From Saprospiraceae bacterium UBA6168 (GTDB lineage: Bacteria; Bacteroidota; Bacteroidia; Chitinophagales; Saprospiraceae): 64,000 nt of DNA. The notes beneath the pieces were generated by a model. It saw only the letters and a program-made list of their open reading frames with translations, searched no databases and was not told where the DNA came from. The translations under genes and the position numbers were made by a program. The stretch is from NCBI GenBank assembly GCA_002435785.1, contig DIUC01000066.1, positions 84,027 through 148,026 on the forward strand, written 5' to 3'. Below are positions 8,246 through 17,006 of this stretch, one piece after another (the first letter of the stretch is position 1; every line of letters starts with the position of its first letter).

Positions 8246-9488
8246 TTCGAGAGGAGTTGGTTATTTCATGAAAAACATTGTAAATCTGGCCGATAGCCCC
8301 GTATCTGCCGCCGAGATAGTTTTTTTCGTAGTTATGGTCTTTACGAACGTTGAAGGCTGCCAATGTATAGAGGCTTGAAGCACCGAACCGGTCTTTCTCT
8401 ACAAAATAAACTTGGTCGCGTCGCAGCACGTCGGCTTTCATCAAGTGGGTATCGTGAGTGGTGAAAACGAACTGCGCCCTGTTGTTCGTAACCGAATTGA
8501 ATTGCCAGACAATCGAAAGCGCCAGCAGCGTGTGCAGGCGGGCGTCCATTTCATCCATAACAATCACACCGCCCTCTTCCAGCGCCTTTATAAAATAGCC
8601 GACAAGATTGAAATAGCGGTTCGTACCTGCTGATTCGTCCCTATACAAATTAAAATCTTCCAAGCCTACCGAGTTGCCGTGCTGATCGTACAATTTATGG
8701 AACGTCCTGATTTCGATAGTTTCTTCATCGCTTTCTATTTTCTTCCCTGTTTTCAAGGTCTTTGGCTCTTCGAACCTGACCAATTCTATGTCTTCCATGT
8801 CCACGTCCACTGCCTGCATCATTTTTACAATCAGCGCCTCGTATTTTTTGTTTTCAAAAAGCTCCTCTGTGATGCCGCTTTCCTCGCAGTCGCAAACATG
8901 GTGAACGAATACCATTTTGTTGAACCAGCCGATGATTTTCTGGGAAAGTTCACCGTTCAACTGAGCGGCGAGGGAGAGGAACAGGGCATTTTTCCTCGTC
9001 CACGGCTCCTTGCCAAGCCCTTCTGGGAAACGTTTTTTATCCACCTCGAACTCGTCGCGTATCCGAAGGAAAAGCGGGTATTCTTTTGCCACTTTGCGTT
9101 GCTGGAGGTATTCCCGTTCTACCCGTTCCTCCGTCGCCTCAAAACCGTAACGGTACCGTACACCGTCCAGCAGGAACTCAATGTCAAAGCCACATGGTTG
9201 GGCTTTGGTTTCTGTGTTGAGCCGGAAAGGGTCAACCTGAATCGGCTCGTTGCTCTGACTATCTTTCGACGAGCCGATTACAAATTCTTTCATGAACTGC
9301 ATGGCTTCCAGCAGTTTTGACTTTCCGGCTGCGTTTTTCCCATAAATGGCTGCACTTTTCAATAGTATCCCCGCTTCCGATTCGATAAGGTGCGTGTCCC
9401 TCAAATCGCTGAGGGAGGTCGCTTGCATGTCGAGGGTAACCCTGTCCTTGAAGGATTTGAAGTTTTTTACGCTAAAGCTGATAAGCAT
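8211..9488 (-). CDS. RloA-like AAA_15/SMC-type ATPase
   Basis: A 425-residue ABC/SMC-like ATPase. It begins with the usual FSVKNFKSFKDRVTLDM strand, then the P-loop GKNAAGKS (residues 50-57). It contains a helical insertion and ends with the signature-like DESAGTNRYF, the Walker B motif GVIVMDEMDARLH and the switch FTTHDTHLM. This is the AAA_15/AAA_21 architecture of OLD-type and PARIS AriA ATPases, with the nuclease carried on a separate chain (the downstream RloB). The likely role is a sensor and scaffold of a defence complex; no restriction genes are visible nearby. A possible -7 element lies at 9514-9521. Confidence 0.85.
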   Translation of the reverse strand: MLISFSVKNFKSFKDRVTLDMQATSLSDLRDTHLIESEAGILLKSAAIYGKNAAGKSKLLEAMQFMKEFVIGSSKDSQSNEPIQVDPFRLNTETKAQPCGFDIEFLLDGVRYRYGFEATEERVEREYLQQRKVAKEYPLFLRIRDEFEVDKKRFPEGLGKEPWTRKNALFLSLAAQLNGELSQKIIGWFNKMVFVHHVCDCEESGITEELFENKKYEALIVKMMQAVDVDMEDIELVRFEEPKTLKTGKKIESDEETIEIRTFHKLYDQHGNSVGLEDFNLYRDESAGTNRYFNLVGYFIKALEEGGVIVMDEMDARLHTLLALSIVWQFNSVTNNRAQFVFTTHDTHLMKADVLRRDQVYFVEKDRFGASSLYTLAAFNVRKDHNYEKNYLGGRYGAIGQIYNVFHEITNSSRNGKKEKPEAQI

Positions 9489-9513
9489 TTTTACAGATTT
9501 TGAGTATTTGCTT

Positions 9514-9521
9514 CAAAATTA
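9514..9521 (-). promoter_or_regulatory. Possible -7 element of the rloAB operon
   Basis: On the minus strand this reads TAATTTTG, an exact TAnnTTTG match, 26 bases upstream of the rloA ATG in a very A+T-rich spacer (9489-9698). I see no clear -33 TTTG at the right distance. Confidence 0.4.
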
Positions 9522-9698
9522 TCTGTTTTTTGGAAAAAAAATTCTATTTTTTTTCAGCTATTCGAGGTTTTCTCTTCATTTCTCTAAAATAATTCAACAA
9601 TACTTAACTGATTTGCCACCATCTATCATCACTGAGTAGTTAAACAAGCAACTTATCTGTTTTAGTAAATCAGCAATCCAATTGCAGAATTACTAACA

Positions 9699-9962
9699 TC
9701 ATGCTCGCCCCGTCATTTTCTCAAAAACATACAACCCCAACATCGCCACCAGCGGCAGTGCCGCTACCATGAGCGCCCAGGTTGGTTTTTTGAAAAACAC
9801 TTGCAGCAAGAACCCGCCGACCGTGCAGCCAACCAGCAGAATGGCCAACAACGGGACTGAACTACTTTGATGAAAACTATTGGCGAAGCCTTTGCCGATG
9901 ATGGCGATGGCGCAGAGCAGCACGTCAATTGCCAAGCAAATCCAGAAGAGGAAAGTCATCAT
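9699..9962 (-). CDS. Small membrane protein of unknown function (87 residues)
   Basis: There are three hydrophobic segments: FLFWICLAIDVLLCAIAII, SVPLLAILLVGCTVGGFLLQVFF (about residues 35-57), and WALMVAALPLVAMLGLYVF. No family is recognised. The start codon overlaps the stop of the preceding gene (ATGATGA at 9957-9962), which indicates translational coupling to the 350-residue membrane protein. It ends the run 12116-9699, in which four genes of unknown role follow one another on the minus strand. Confidence 0.6.
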   Translation of the reverse strand: MMTFLFWICLAIDVLLCAIAIIGKGFANSFHQSSSVPLLAILLVGCTVGGFLLQVFFKKPTWALMVAALPLVAMLGLYVFEKMTGRA

Positions 9963-11011
9963 TTGTCAATGTTTTTCAGCCATTTGTCCAGCATGTCTTT
10001 TGCGGGTAATCTTGGTTTTTCAAAATTCGTCCGCTCATCCAAGGCATTGCGCAATTCTTGCACCGCCGGGCGGTAGTCCACGCCCTGGCCCTGGAACTTG
10101 TCCACCGTGCGCAGCACCCGGTCCACTTCCCAAGTGAACTTGCCTTCGTACAGGTCATATTTATCCCGACAGTTCCGAATGTTTTCCCGGATGAGTTTTG
10201 CCTGAATCAAAACGCCCTGCCGCACCGCCTCCGGGAACAGGGTTTTGTCGTCCACGTCATTGGAGGCGAGGAAGGTGAAGGCTTCGGGCGCCCAGTCGTT
10301 TTGGAGGCGACGCCCGAGTTCCTCCTGCCAGTCGGGGCGGGTTTTTATTTTGGCGAGGGCTTTTTCCCGAAGGGCTTTTTTCTGGTTGGCGTCGGTATAA
10401 ACATATAGGAAGACCCCGTCCTTCATCAGGTCGGTGGAGTCAATATTGTCGAGTTGGCTTTGGTAAAAACTGTCTTTGGATTCGGCAGCGGCCCTTGCAA
10501 TGTCGGCACTAACTTGAGCTTTCGCAACGACAATAAAACCCAATGACACGACGCCAAAGCCAATGGCAACAAACGTCGGCAGCCGCCACGCAAGCGGGGG
10601 CAGACCGGTGCGCAAAGGCTCGTTCAACAGCAGCAGGGCGCTCGCCAGCACGGACACAATCGCCAAAAGCGGGGCCACTTTCATGATATGGTACAACAAC
10701 TTCGGCGCTCCGCCCATGCCCTCTCCCATAGAAATAAAAAACACGCCCAGCATGGCCAAGGCGAATCCCCCCAGCACCCACATTGTCCTACCGGAGCCAG
10801 GAGTCCCGACCCAAGCGTAGCCCCCCTTCACGCCGATAGATATGGCCACAATGCCCATGCACACGATAAATGTCCCAACGGACATAATGAGCGCCCAAGC
10901 ATAGCCCACGCCAGCGTCGCCGCCACGGTTGTGGGTGCCATAAATGAGGTTGAGTATCAGGAGGGATATCAGGGCAGCTATGCCGAGAAAAAGATTGCCG
11001 AGTACAGTCAT
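9959..11011 (-). CDS. Membrane protein with a soluble C-terminal helical domain, unknown
   Basis: This 350-residue protein has about five membrane segments in its first 190 residues (such as FLGIAALISLLILNLIYG, LLAIVSVLASALLLL and FVAIGFGVVSLGFIVVA). A charged, mostly helical cytoplasmic or periplasmic part of about 160 residues follows, rich in Lys, Arg, Asp and Glu (KKALREKALAKIKTRPDWQ). I do not recognise a family. It overlaps the next gene by 4 bases and follows the 126-residue gene after 17 bases, so it belongs to the same transcript. Confidence 0.65.
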   Translation of the reverse strand: MTVLGNLFLGIAALISLLILNLIYGTHNRGGDAGVGYAWALIMSVGTFIVCMGIVAISIGVKGGYAWVGTPGSGRTMWVLGGFALAMLGVFFISMGEGMGGAPKLLYHIMKVAPLLAIVSVLASALLLLNEPLRTGLPPLAWRLPTFVAIGFGVVSLGFIVVAKAQVSADIARAAAESKDSFYQSQLDNIDSTDLMKDGVFLYVYTDANQKKALREKALAKIKTRPDWQEELGRRLQNDWAPEAFTFLASNDVDDKTLFPEAVRQGVLIQAKLIRENIRNCRDKYDLYEGKFTWEVDRVLRTVDKFQGQGVDYRPAVQELRNALDERTNFEKPRLPAKDMLDKWLKNIDK

Positions 11012-11028
11012 GTTTTTTGAATTGATGT

Positions 11029-11409
11029 TTATTGCAAAGTAAAAGGTAATTCGTATTCTTTTGTGATTGGAGCGGCTTTGCTGCGCACTTTGACCGATAC
11101 TTTGGCCTTTAATTTATCACCAATCACGAGGCTGTTCTTGATGTAAGTGTCTTCATGATATACCCATGAATAATCCGTGAGCAGATAGTCTGTTTCATTG
11201 GCCTTTTGTGCTTGATAGGCCCAGCGATCCACATGGTTTGGTTCGTAGTTTACGATGGAAGTGCCGCCGGCAATGGTGTACCAGACTTGGATGCCCGGAA
11301 CGCCTTGGTTGCCCATTTCGGTGTTGTGCTCCACATATATTTTCAGTACGCCATTGTCTTCCAAATCACGCACTTCCCACTCGTCAATTTTTGTTTTGAT
11401 GTTTGCCAT
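11029..11409 (-). CDS. Small beta-rich protein, unknown (126 residues)
   Basis: The frame is open from 11436, but I take the second Met (11409) because the product then begins MANIKTKIDEWEVRDLEDNG without an unlikely proline-rich lead. The protein is soluble and without a signal peptide. Its pattern of alternating residues (KIYVEHNTEM, IQVWYTIAGG, KLKAKVSVKVRSK) suggests a beta sandwich. No family is recognised. It lies 83 bases after the 207-residue protein and 17 bases before the membrane protein, in the same direction. Confidence 0.55.
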   Translation of the reverse strand: MANIKTKIDEWEVRDLEDNGVLKIYVEHNTEMGNQGVPGIQVWYTIAGGTSIVNYEPNHVDRWAYQAQKANETDYLLTDYSWVYHEDTYIKNSLVIGDKLKAKVSVKVRSKAAPITKEYELPFTLQ

Positions 11410-11492
11410 TGGATGATAAATTAAGCAAGGGGTCAATGACTGGGAGGTTTCGTACTTCCCCGTCGTTTTCTCCCCTTATGATTTCGGAAATT

Positions 11493-12116
11493 TCAATTTT
11501 TGGTCGAATATTCAGTCAAATAAGCCATCAACTGTACAGCCGAATCCAGTACCGGCCCAGCCATCGGGTCTTTGAAAAAGACATCCATCGGCCCCTGTCC
11601 GAAAAAAAGCTGGCCGGACACGAGGAAGCTCAGCCTGACCATGCCACTTTGCGGCGGTTCGAGGCGGGGCTTGTCCCACGGGCCAATCTTGGTAACCACG
11701 TTGATGCTGTGGTGCCAAAGGTTGTTGATTAGGCTGTTGGTGGCCTCCGTCGGTGCGTCGGAAATAATGGCTTTTTCGGCGTGGTTGAGGTAGCGGGCCG
11801 TGCCATCGCCGAAGGCGGCCAGCACGTCGAGTCCACCCTCCATGCCCACTTCGACGATGACGCCGTGCAGTTCGGCTTTTGGCGCAGGGCCTCCGATGGA
11901 GCGGAGTTTGGTGGCGGCCAATGCCCGAAGGCGGCTTTCCTGGTTGGTGTCGTTGGCGAGCCGGAGTAGGGCCTCCGCATCTGGTGGATCAGCAAACAAG
12001 ACCGGCCATGGGAATGCGCCGTTGTTGCCGAACGCCGCTTCGTTGTCGCAAAAAAGGAGTTCATATAGATGGTTGAGGCCATCGTTTTGGTACGGGTGAA
12101 ATTTTGGATTTTGCAT
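11493..12116 (-). CDS. Conserved-looking cytoplasmic protein, unknown (207 residues)
   Basis: The protein begins MQNPKFHPYQNDGLNHLYEL and has no signal or membrane segment. A short helical repeat-like section (DAEALLRLANDTNQESRLRALAATKL) recalls one HEAT/armadillo unit, and this is followed by a beta-rich half (ELHGVIVEVGMEGGLDVLAAF, INVVTKIGPWDKPRLEPP). I cannot assign a function. It is first in the four-gene run that includes two membrane proteins. Confidence 0.6.
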   Translation of the reverse strand: MQNPKFHPYQNDGLNHLYELLFCDNEAAFGNNGAFPWPVLFADPPDAEALLRLANDTNQESRLRALAATKLRSIGGPAPKAELHGVIVEVGMEGGLDVLAAFGDGTARYLNHAEKAIISDAPTEATNSLINNLWHHSINVVTKIGPWDKPRLEPPQSGMVRLSFLVSGQLFFGQGPMDVFFKDPMAGPVLDSAVQLMAYLTEYSTKN

Positions 12117-12173
12117 GATATGATTTGCTTTAAAATGGATTTGTAAATTGTTTTTTCAAAAAAAAGCATGGCC

Positions 12174-13349
12174 TTAATGGTTGGCAACCATAGCGAATTG
12201 GCGCACCTTTTCCAATTGATAATACCCACCGATTTGTTTAATCTGTGGATGCCTGTGGATACATTTTTCCTTCAGGCTATCCGTCAAACAACGGATAAAG
12301 CTGTCGTTCTCATGGGCCGTCCCAATGGATACCCGGAATGTATTCTGGAGCAGCGGGAATGGCGAGGTGTTCAGCACTTTAATGCCCTTGCTTTCCAAAT
12401 CGGCCAATACTTTTTTAAAATCGGCATCGTCGTATATGCGTATTAGCAGAAAATTGCCAGATGACTTGAATACTTTAAACGCTGCCCCATCAAATCTATG
12501 GTTCAAAAGGCGGTACATCATTTCCCGTTCATGGATGATGGTTTTTACCCGATCCTGTGAGCTTTGAATGAATGCTGGCGTAAAAAGCACTTCCCGTGCG
12601 AAAACCTGGGTGAGGTGGTTGATGGAAAACTGGAGCATCAGCTTCCGCACGATCGCTGCCGTTTTTGGCGCTGCACAGAGGTAGCCGAAACGCAATCCCG
12701 CTATCGGGAAGGCTTTTGAAAACGACCGAAGCACCATCAGGTTGTCGTATTTGCGCACAAGCGGGGCAAAGTCCTCGTCGGCAAACTCGGCATATACGGC
12801 ATCCACCAACACAAAAGAATCGGGGTTGGAGGCCAGTATTTGTTCCAGTCTTTCCCGCTTCATAGAGTTTCCGACCGGGTTGTTGGGCGTGGTGACTATC
12901 AGTACAGAACCGGGGTTCAATATCGGCATGTTATCATAATCATATTCCAGTTCGGGGGTCAACAGCCACGGCGTATATGCGATATTGTAGGTCTTGCAAT
13001 GGTAATCGAACAGCGTATAAGTGGGCTGTGCAATGACGATATGCTTTTTGTTTAAAGCAAAATAATTGAGCAGCGTGGTGATGATATTCGCCGAGCCGGG
13101 GCTTAATACGATATGCTCAGGATTCAAGCCGCAATAATCGGCGACATTGGCTTCTATATCGCTGCAATCGGCGGAGGGATACCGGTTCCAATCAGTGGCC
13201 ATAAGCCTGTCCAATACTTGCTGCTTGATGGAAAAAGCCACGTCTTCCGACTGCTCGTTTTTGTCCAGCAGCATGTGGGAAGCGGTTTTAGTTGGGGTTA
13301 TGCGGCTTGGGGCATTATGCAGAATATCGCTGAAAAATAGGTTAGTCAT
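12174..13349 (-). CDS. HisC-like PLP-dependent aminotransferase
   Basis: The frame opens at 13430, but the first 27 codons come from the repeat-rich spacer; the ATG at 13349 gives a 391-residue fold-type I aminotransferase. Landmarks are LSPGSANIITTLLNYF (phosphate and cofactor loop), TTPNNPVGN, VLVDAVYAEF (Asp to the pyridine nitrogen), the Schiff-base Lys in SFSKAFPIAGLRFGYL, and the C-terminal Arg in NTFRVSIGT. It resembles histidinol-phosphate aminotransferase and threonine-phosphate decarboxylase relatives. No other his gene is nearby, and the upstream neighbour is a GRAS-like methyltransferase-fold protein 84 bases away. A specialised pathway on a small molecule is therefore as likely as histidine synthesis. 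Confidence 0.8.
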   Translation of the reverse strand: MTNLFFSDILHNAPSRITPTKTASHMLLDKNEQSEDVAFSIKQQVLDRLMATDWNRYPSADCSDIEANVADYCGLNPEHIVLSPGSANIITTLLNYFALNKKHIVIAQPTYTLFDYHCKTYNIAYTPWLLTPELEYDYDNMPILNPGSVLIVTTPNNPVGNSMKRERLEQILASNPDSFVLVDAVYAEFADEDFAPLVRKYDNLMVLRSFSKAFPIAGLRFGYLCAAPKTAAIVRKLMLQFSINHLTQVFAREVLFTPAFIQSSQDRVKTIIHEREMMYRLLNHRFDGAAFKVFKSSGNFLLIRIYDDADFKKVLADLESKGIKVLNTSPFPLLQNTFRVSIGTAHENDSFIRCLTDSLKEKCIHRHPQIKQIGGYYQLEKVRQFAMVANH

Positions 13350-13378
13350 GGATGGTGGATTAGATATTGAGATATTGA

Positions 13379-13428
13379 GATATTGAGGGATTGGGATATT
13401 GGCTTTATTATCCCAATCACCCAATATC
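13379..13428. repeat. Degenerate GATATTGA tandem repeat with inverted-repeat arms
   Basis: Several GATATTGA-type units run from 13365. Arms 13379-13395 and 13412-13428 pair at 15 of 17 positions. The element fills the spacer between the GRAS-like gene and the aminotransferase gene. Confidence 0.6.
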
Positions 13429-13433
13429 ATTTT

Positions 13434-14507
13434 TCAATTGGCGTAAATGACTGCCAGCACGGTTTCGTCCTCATGCGTGAACCCGAGGAAGCCCGCTTCG
13501 TGGTAGTTGATTTCCACCCCACAGCCCGCCGTTACAGGCGACTTTAGGATGTTGTTATTGATGGAGAAATTGCACTCGTTCAGCCGCTCAATCCAGTGCA
13601 GGGCAGGCTCGTGCTTCTCGAAGCGGTCTTTTTCGTCCTTGCCGATGATGTCCTCGATTTCCCTTCCAAAGAAAAGCTTCAAGGCATTTTTGTCAACATT
13701 TCCCACGTTTTCGATGCGGTCAATGACTTGAAAAATATGGTAAAAATGCTTGTAACAGCTTTGAAACCTGGTATAAAAATCAGGCTCGTAGTGGTTGACG
13801 TTCGGCTCAATCAAGACGAAAGCGCTTGGGTTCATCTGCTTTATCCGTGCGATGGTTTCTTTGCGGAGCAGGTCGGATTGGATATGGTGCAGGGCGAGGG
13901 AGGCGTTCACGATGATTTTGCCACCAACGTTTTTTATGGCTGCAAAGTCCACGTTTTCCGCACCATCATGGATGGCAGTAAACGCTATTTGGAAGGGCAC
14001 TTTCCCATTATAGCCGAGGATGGTTTCCTCCGCCTTTGCCAGTGCATCCCCGAATGGCTCGATGCCCACGACATGCAATTTCCGAAGTTGTGGCAGGTTT
14101 TTGGATAGCTCGATGATGTTGACGACCTGCGTGCCTTGCCCAATGCCGATGTCAACCAGGGTCACCTCCTCACAGTCGTCCATTTCGTCCACGATGGCAT
14201 TATTGGTAATCTGTTGGCTGAACTTCACGAAGGGGAACTTCTCGATGAGGATATTGAACAATTGTATCTGCGAAATCTCATATTTGCCGAGGTATATGTT
14301 CTCCCCGATAAATTCGGAATTAATCCTTTTATTCAATGCCTTTATGAACAGGGTTGCCAAGAGTTTTTTGGAATCATTTTCCATCCCTTCCATGCACTGG
14401 GCGAAGAATGCTTCTATTTCCGTTTTCGTTTGCCCATCAAAATTGGGGGCCATTTTCATAAAGCTGCTCAATTGCTGGTAGCTGTCAAATTGGGTTGTAA
14501 GGCTCAT
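13434..14507 (-). CDS. Bacterial GRAS-domain protein (Rossmann methyltransferase fold)
   Basis: This 357-residue protein carries the landmark motifs of the GRAS family in order. FPFVKFSQQITNNAIVDEM (residues 91-109) corresponds to plant leucine-rich region 1. EVTLVDIGIGQGTQ (114-127) corresponds to VHIID. LALHHI (204-209), FYTRFQSCYKHFYHIF (244-259) and FFGREIEDIIG (279-289) with RFEKHEPALHWIERL (295-309) correspond to PFYRE, and a SAW-like end follows. The glycine-rich loop after the first strand is the S-adenosylmethionine site of the related methyltransferases. Bacterial GRAS proteins are known, are predicted to methylate or bind small molecules, and are related to the plant gibberellin regulators. 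The downstream HisC-like aminotransferase is a probable pathway partner. Confidence 0.8.
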   Translation of the reverse strand: MSLTTQFDSYQQLSSFMKMAPNFDGQTKTEIEAFFAQCMEGMENDSKKLLATLFIKALNKRINSEFIGENIYLGKYEISQIQLFNILIEKFPFVKFSQQITNNAIVDEMDDCEEVTLVDIGIGQGTQVVNIIELSKNLPQLRKLHVVGIEPFGDALAKAEETILGYNGKVPFQIAFTAIHDGAENVDFAAIKNVGGKIIVNASLALHHIQSDLLRKETIARIKQMNPSAFVLIEPNVNHYEPDFYTRFQSCYKHFYHIFQVIDRIENVGNVDKNALKLFFGREIEDIIGKDEKDRFEKHEPALHWIERLNECNFSINNNILKSPVTAGCGVEINYHEAGFLGFTHEDETVLAVIYAN

Positions 14508-14681
14508 TATTTTTTATTGTTTAAGATGAATTAAATGAATTGCTTTGCTTGATGGGTCAAAGATGCGTACAGGGGGAGGGGAAGAACAATTTTTAGGAAC
14601 TCAAACAAGGTGAAAATCAAACGAAGGGTGGGAAAAATCGAATGAACGGTATTATGGAAAACGGCAGTAATGCCTTTAAAA

Positions 14682-15158
14682 TCAGTGGTTGTTGGCTTTC
14701 TTCATTTTTTCGATGGCCCGCAGCACCTCCTCCCGCCGCTTCGCCGCCGTCATCCAGCGGGGCAGCTTGGCGCCAATGCTTTTTACTTGGTGCTTGAAGC
14801 CGTTCCGCTCCCGCAATTTAGCGCCGACGTGCTGTTCCAAGAAGTCGAGGTGTTCCAGGTTGTAGGCCCAGAGCAGGTGGTCGCCCAGCTCCATTTTCAG
14901 CCAAAGCGGCAGGTGGAAGTATGGGTCTACCGGTGCACCAATGACGAGGTATTTGCTGCGGGTGGATAGCCTTTCAAGGATTTTGTTGTAGCCGCAATGG
15001 CCGCACACGACCCGCACGTTCACGGCTTCGGGCTGGAAGATGGTGTAGCCGTTGGTGTTCACCAGCGCCCGGCCCTCACAGTTCGGGCAGACGACGAGCA
15101 CATCCTTGATGAAATCGTATAGGTGGGTTCGGTAGGTATGTTTGGTGCGGTCTTCCAT
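14682..15158 (-). CDS. Zinc-ribbon protein, unknown (158 residues)
   Basis: Two CxxC pairs, VVCPNCEGRALV (about residue 24) and VVCGHCGYNKIL (about residue 52), form a TFIIB-like zinc ribbon near the N-terminus. A helical, basic C-terminal part follows (AAKRREEVLRAIEKMKK). Proteins of this outline are annotated only as zinc-ribbon containing. Here it is the last gene of a compact six-gene transcript (18847-14682) with 3 to 6-base gaps or 4-base overlaps, so it may serve a complex with the membrane and HEAT-like products encoded upstream. Confidence 0.7.
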   Translation of the reverse strand: MEDRTKHTYRTHLYDFIKDVLVVCPNCEGRALVNTNGYTIFQPEAVNVRVVCGHCGYNKILERLSTRSKYLVIGAPVDPYFHLPLWLKMELGDHLLWAYNLEHLDFLEQHVGAKLRERNGFKHQVKSIGAKLPRWMTAAKRREEVLRAIEKMKKANNH

Positions 15159-15161
15159 TTT

Positions 15162-15647
15162 TCAAGCATAAATGTTCAGCCAATCCCCCTCAATTTTATA
15201 CGACCCACGACCATTCTTGGTCTGGTCCTTCACCACCTGCCGGCCTATGCTGTTCAGCACCTCGTCACGCCGTTCGAGCGGGATGCCCGTTTTGGCCACC
15301 CACTCGGTTGTGCTTGGCACGTTGATTCCAGCCACCACGGCGCCGCCACCAAATTCATAGTACATATCGAAGCTGCCTTCCGGGCTGCGGTAATGAACAT
15401 GGCCGCTCCTCCCATCGCTTGAATAGGTGATTTTCGGGCTGCCCGGGTTAGGGCTGGGCCTTGATTTGAAAAGGTCGGAAATGGGTGTATCTGCCAATTT
15501 CTGAAGTTTGTCTTTGAACAAGATGCTGACAATGACTATCACCGCCAGCAACAGCCAAAAGTATTTTGATTCCAGGGCATCTTTGGGAACATAGCGAAGA
15601 CCGGGGCCGGTCAGGTATATCCAACTGGTGCAATATACTGTTTCCAT
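15162..15647 (-). CDS. Single-pass membrane protein, unknown (161 residues)
   Basis: One strong membrane helix, KYFWLLLAVIVIVSILF (about residues 28-44), is followed by a Pro/Ser-rich linker (FKSRPSPNPGSPK). A soluble domain of about 95 residues has aromatic strands (GSFDMYYEFGGGAVVAGINV). No family is recognised. The gene is 4 bases from its upstream and 3 bases from its downstream neighbour. Confidence 0.6.
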   Translation of the reverse strand: METVYCTSWIYLTGPGLRYVPKDALESKYFWLLLAVIVIVSILFKDKLQKLADTPISDLFKSRPSPNPGSPKITYSSDGRSGHVHYRSPEGSFDMYYEFGGGAVVAGINVPSTTEWVAKTGIPLERRDEVLNSIGRQVVKDQTKNGRGSYKIEGDWLNIYA

Positions 15648-15651
15648 CTTC

Positions 15652-16059
15652 TTAGAATTTAATTTTTACGACAATACTCCCAACCATGAGCAGGAAAAAC
15701 ACGAATAACATGCCCGCCAGATACCCCATCCCGATGCCCGGCCCTTGTGTGCTGTAAGCATTCATGACTTTTTCAAGCACCAAATGACCGCCAACGATAC
15801 AGGCCACCCAGACCCGCAGCAGCAGCCAATTTTTCTCCACCATTGGCACCCACCAAAGGGCATAGGTGGCCAATACCAACAAAGGAACATAAAACCAGCA
15901 TTTTTCAATAAAGTCGTCCATCGCCTTCGTGGGCGGCACGTTGGCCCTGGCAACGAGGGTCGCTGCTCCGTATAGGAGCAGCCACAGCAGTTCCGGCCCG
16001 ATTAAGTATCGCATGATTGGCATTTCTTTTTGCTTTTTGATGAATAAAGTTCGCCTCAT
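15652..16059 (-). CDS. Multi-pass small membrane protein, unknown (135 residues)
   Basis: There are four hydrophobic segments (LIGPELLWLLLYGAATLVA, CWFYVPLLVLATYALWW, LLRVWVACIVGGHLVLE, MLFVFFLLMVGSIVVKI). The first ATG overlaps the stop of the lipoprotein-like gene (ATGA at 16056-16059). Internal Met codons 13 or 16 are alternative starts that would remove a basic lead (RRTLFIKKQKE). Function unknown. Confidence 0.6.
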   Translation of the reverse strand: MRRTLFIKKQKEMPIMRYLIGPELLWLLLYGAATLVARANVPPTKAMDDFIEKCWFYVPLLVLATYALWWVPMVEKNWLLLRVWVACIVGGHLVLEKVMNAYSTQGPGIGMGYLAGMLFVFFLLMVGSIVVKIKF

Positions 16060-17000
16060 TCTTTGCTGAACTTGACCGCTCCGACCGCCTGTTTGTCTAT
16101 GTCAAAATCAACGACAAAGTACCCGTCGGGCGAAAACTCAGCGTCCGTGTTTTCAGTAGGCTGGTTGGTGAACGGGAACTTGAACTTCAACCTCGTGGAG
16201 CCATCCCCGCCCAAGTCGGATTCCATCACATTGTGCAAGTGATAAGGCTTTTTATAATGCTCCTTTGCCCAAGCTTTCATGGCTTGCTCCGCTTTTTCGA
16301 GAAACACAAGGTAACGGTCACCCTCGGTATTGAACGCCCACTCCCGCTCAAGTTCCCTGGCGGAAAATGGACGGTCATACCGGCAAAACACGCTGAAAAC
16401 CAAGTGCTTGCGGTAGTGGTCGCCCGACGGCTGCCAGTAGGTCAGGGGCACGATTCCCTGAAAATCCTTGCCCAATTCCGAAGCCTCCACAAAAGCCAGT
16501 ACCTTGTCGTACTTGCTTGCGGCGGGCCAATCGGCCAGTGCTTTTTCGAGATTCAATAGCTGCTCGTTCCGGGCTTCCGGGGTGGGGTCGGCAAAGACCA
16601 TAACCGTCGCCGCACCCTTCCTGATGCCGACCGCCATGTTTTCAAAACCGTGTTTTTTCAAGGCCTCATAAAACGCCGTCGCATCCTGCCATTCCGCAGC
16701 GGCGTTTGCAAAAGCGCCATCCACCTCGTCCGTTGTAAGGCCAAAGTCCTCCGCCTGCATGTCCCAGCGGAGCAGTGCCTGCACCATCGGATTGGCGGCC
16801 TCGGCCACCACCGATTTTTTCACCTTGAAGCTCAGGTTGCGGATGGCGTCGTCCGTCGTCGTGGAAAGGACCTGGAATCGGCCCGGATAAGGGATTTCCA
16901 ACCAAGTCTGCAAGTCCGCCGTCGGTGCTTTCTTGCGCTTGCACTGGTAAAAAAGGAGCGCCAGCAAGCCGAGGAGGAGGACTTTGAAAAAGTGTTTCAC
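16056..17000 (-). CDS. Envelope-anchored protein, unknown (314 residues)
   Basis: The N-terminus MKHFFKVLLLGLLALLFYQC ends in a Cys at residue 20 followed by KRKK. This looks like a lipoprotein signal, although the residues before Cys (FYQ) fit the lipobox poorly, so an uncleaved anchor is possible. The mature part is soluble and mixed alpha/beta with no recognised domain. It starts 6 bases after the HEAT-like gene and overlaps the next gene by 4 bases. Confidence 0.62.
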   Translation of the reverse strand: MKHFFKVLLLGLLALLFYQCKRKKAPTADLQTWLEIPYPGRFQVLSTTTDDAIRNLSFKVKKSVVAEAANPMVQALLRWDMQAEDFGLTTDEVDGAFANAAAEWQDATAFYEALKKHGFENMAVGIRKGAATVMVFADPTPEARNEQLLNLEKALADWPAASKYDKVLAFVEASELGKDFQGIVPLTYWQPSGDHYRKHLVFSVFCRYDRPFSARELEREWAFNTEGDRYLVFLEKAEQAMKAWAKEHYKKPYHLHNVMESDLGGDGSTRLKFKFPFTNQPTENTDAEFSPDGYFVVDFDIDKQAVGAVKFSKE

Positions 17001-17006
17001 CAGAGT

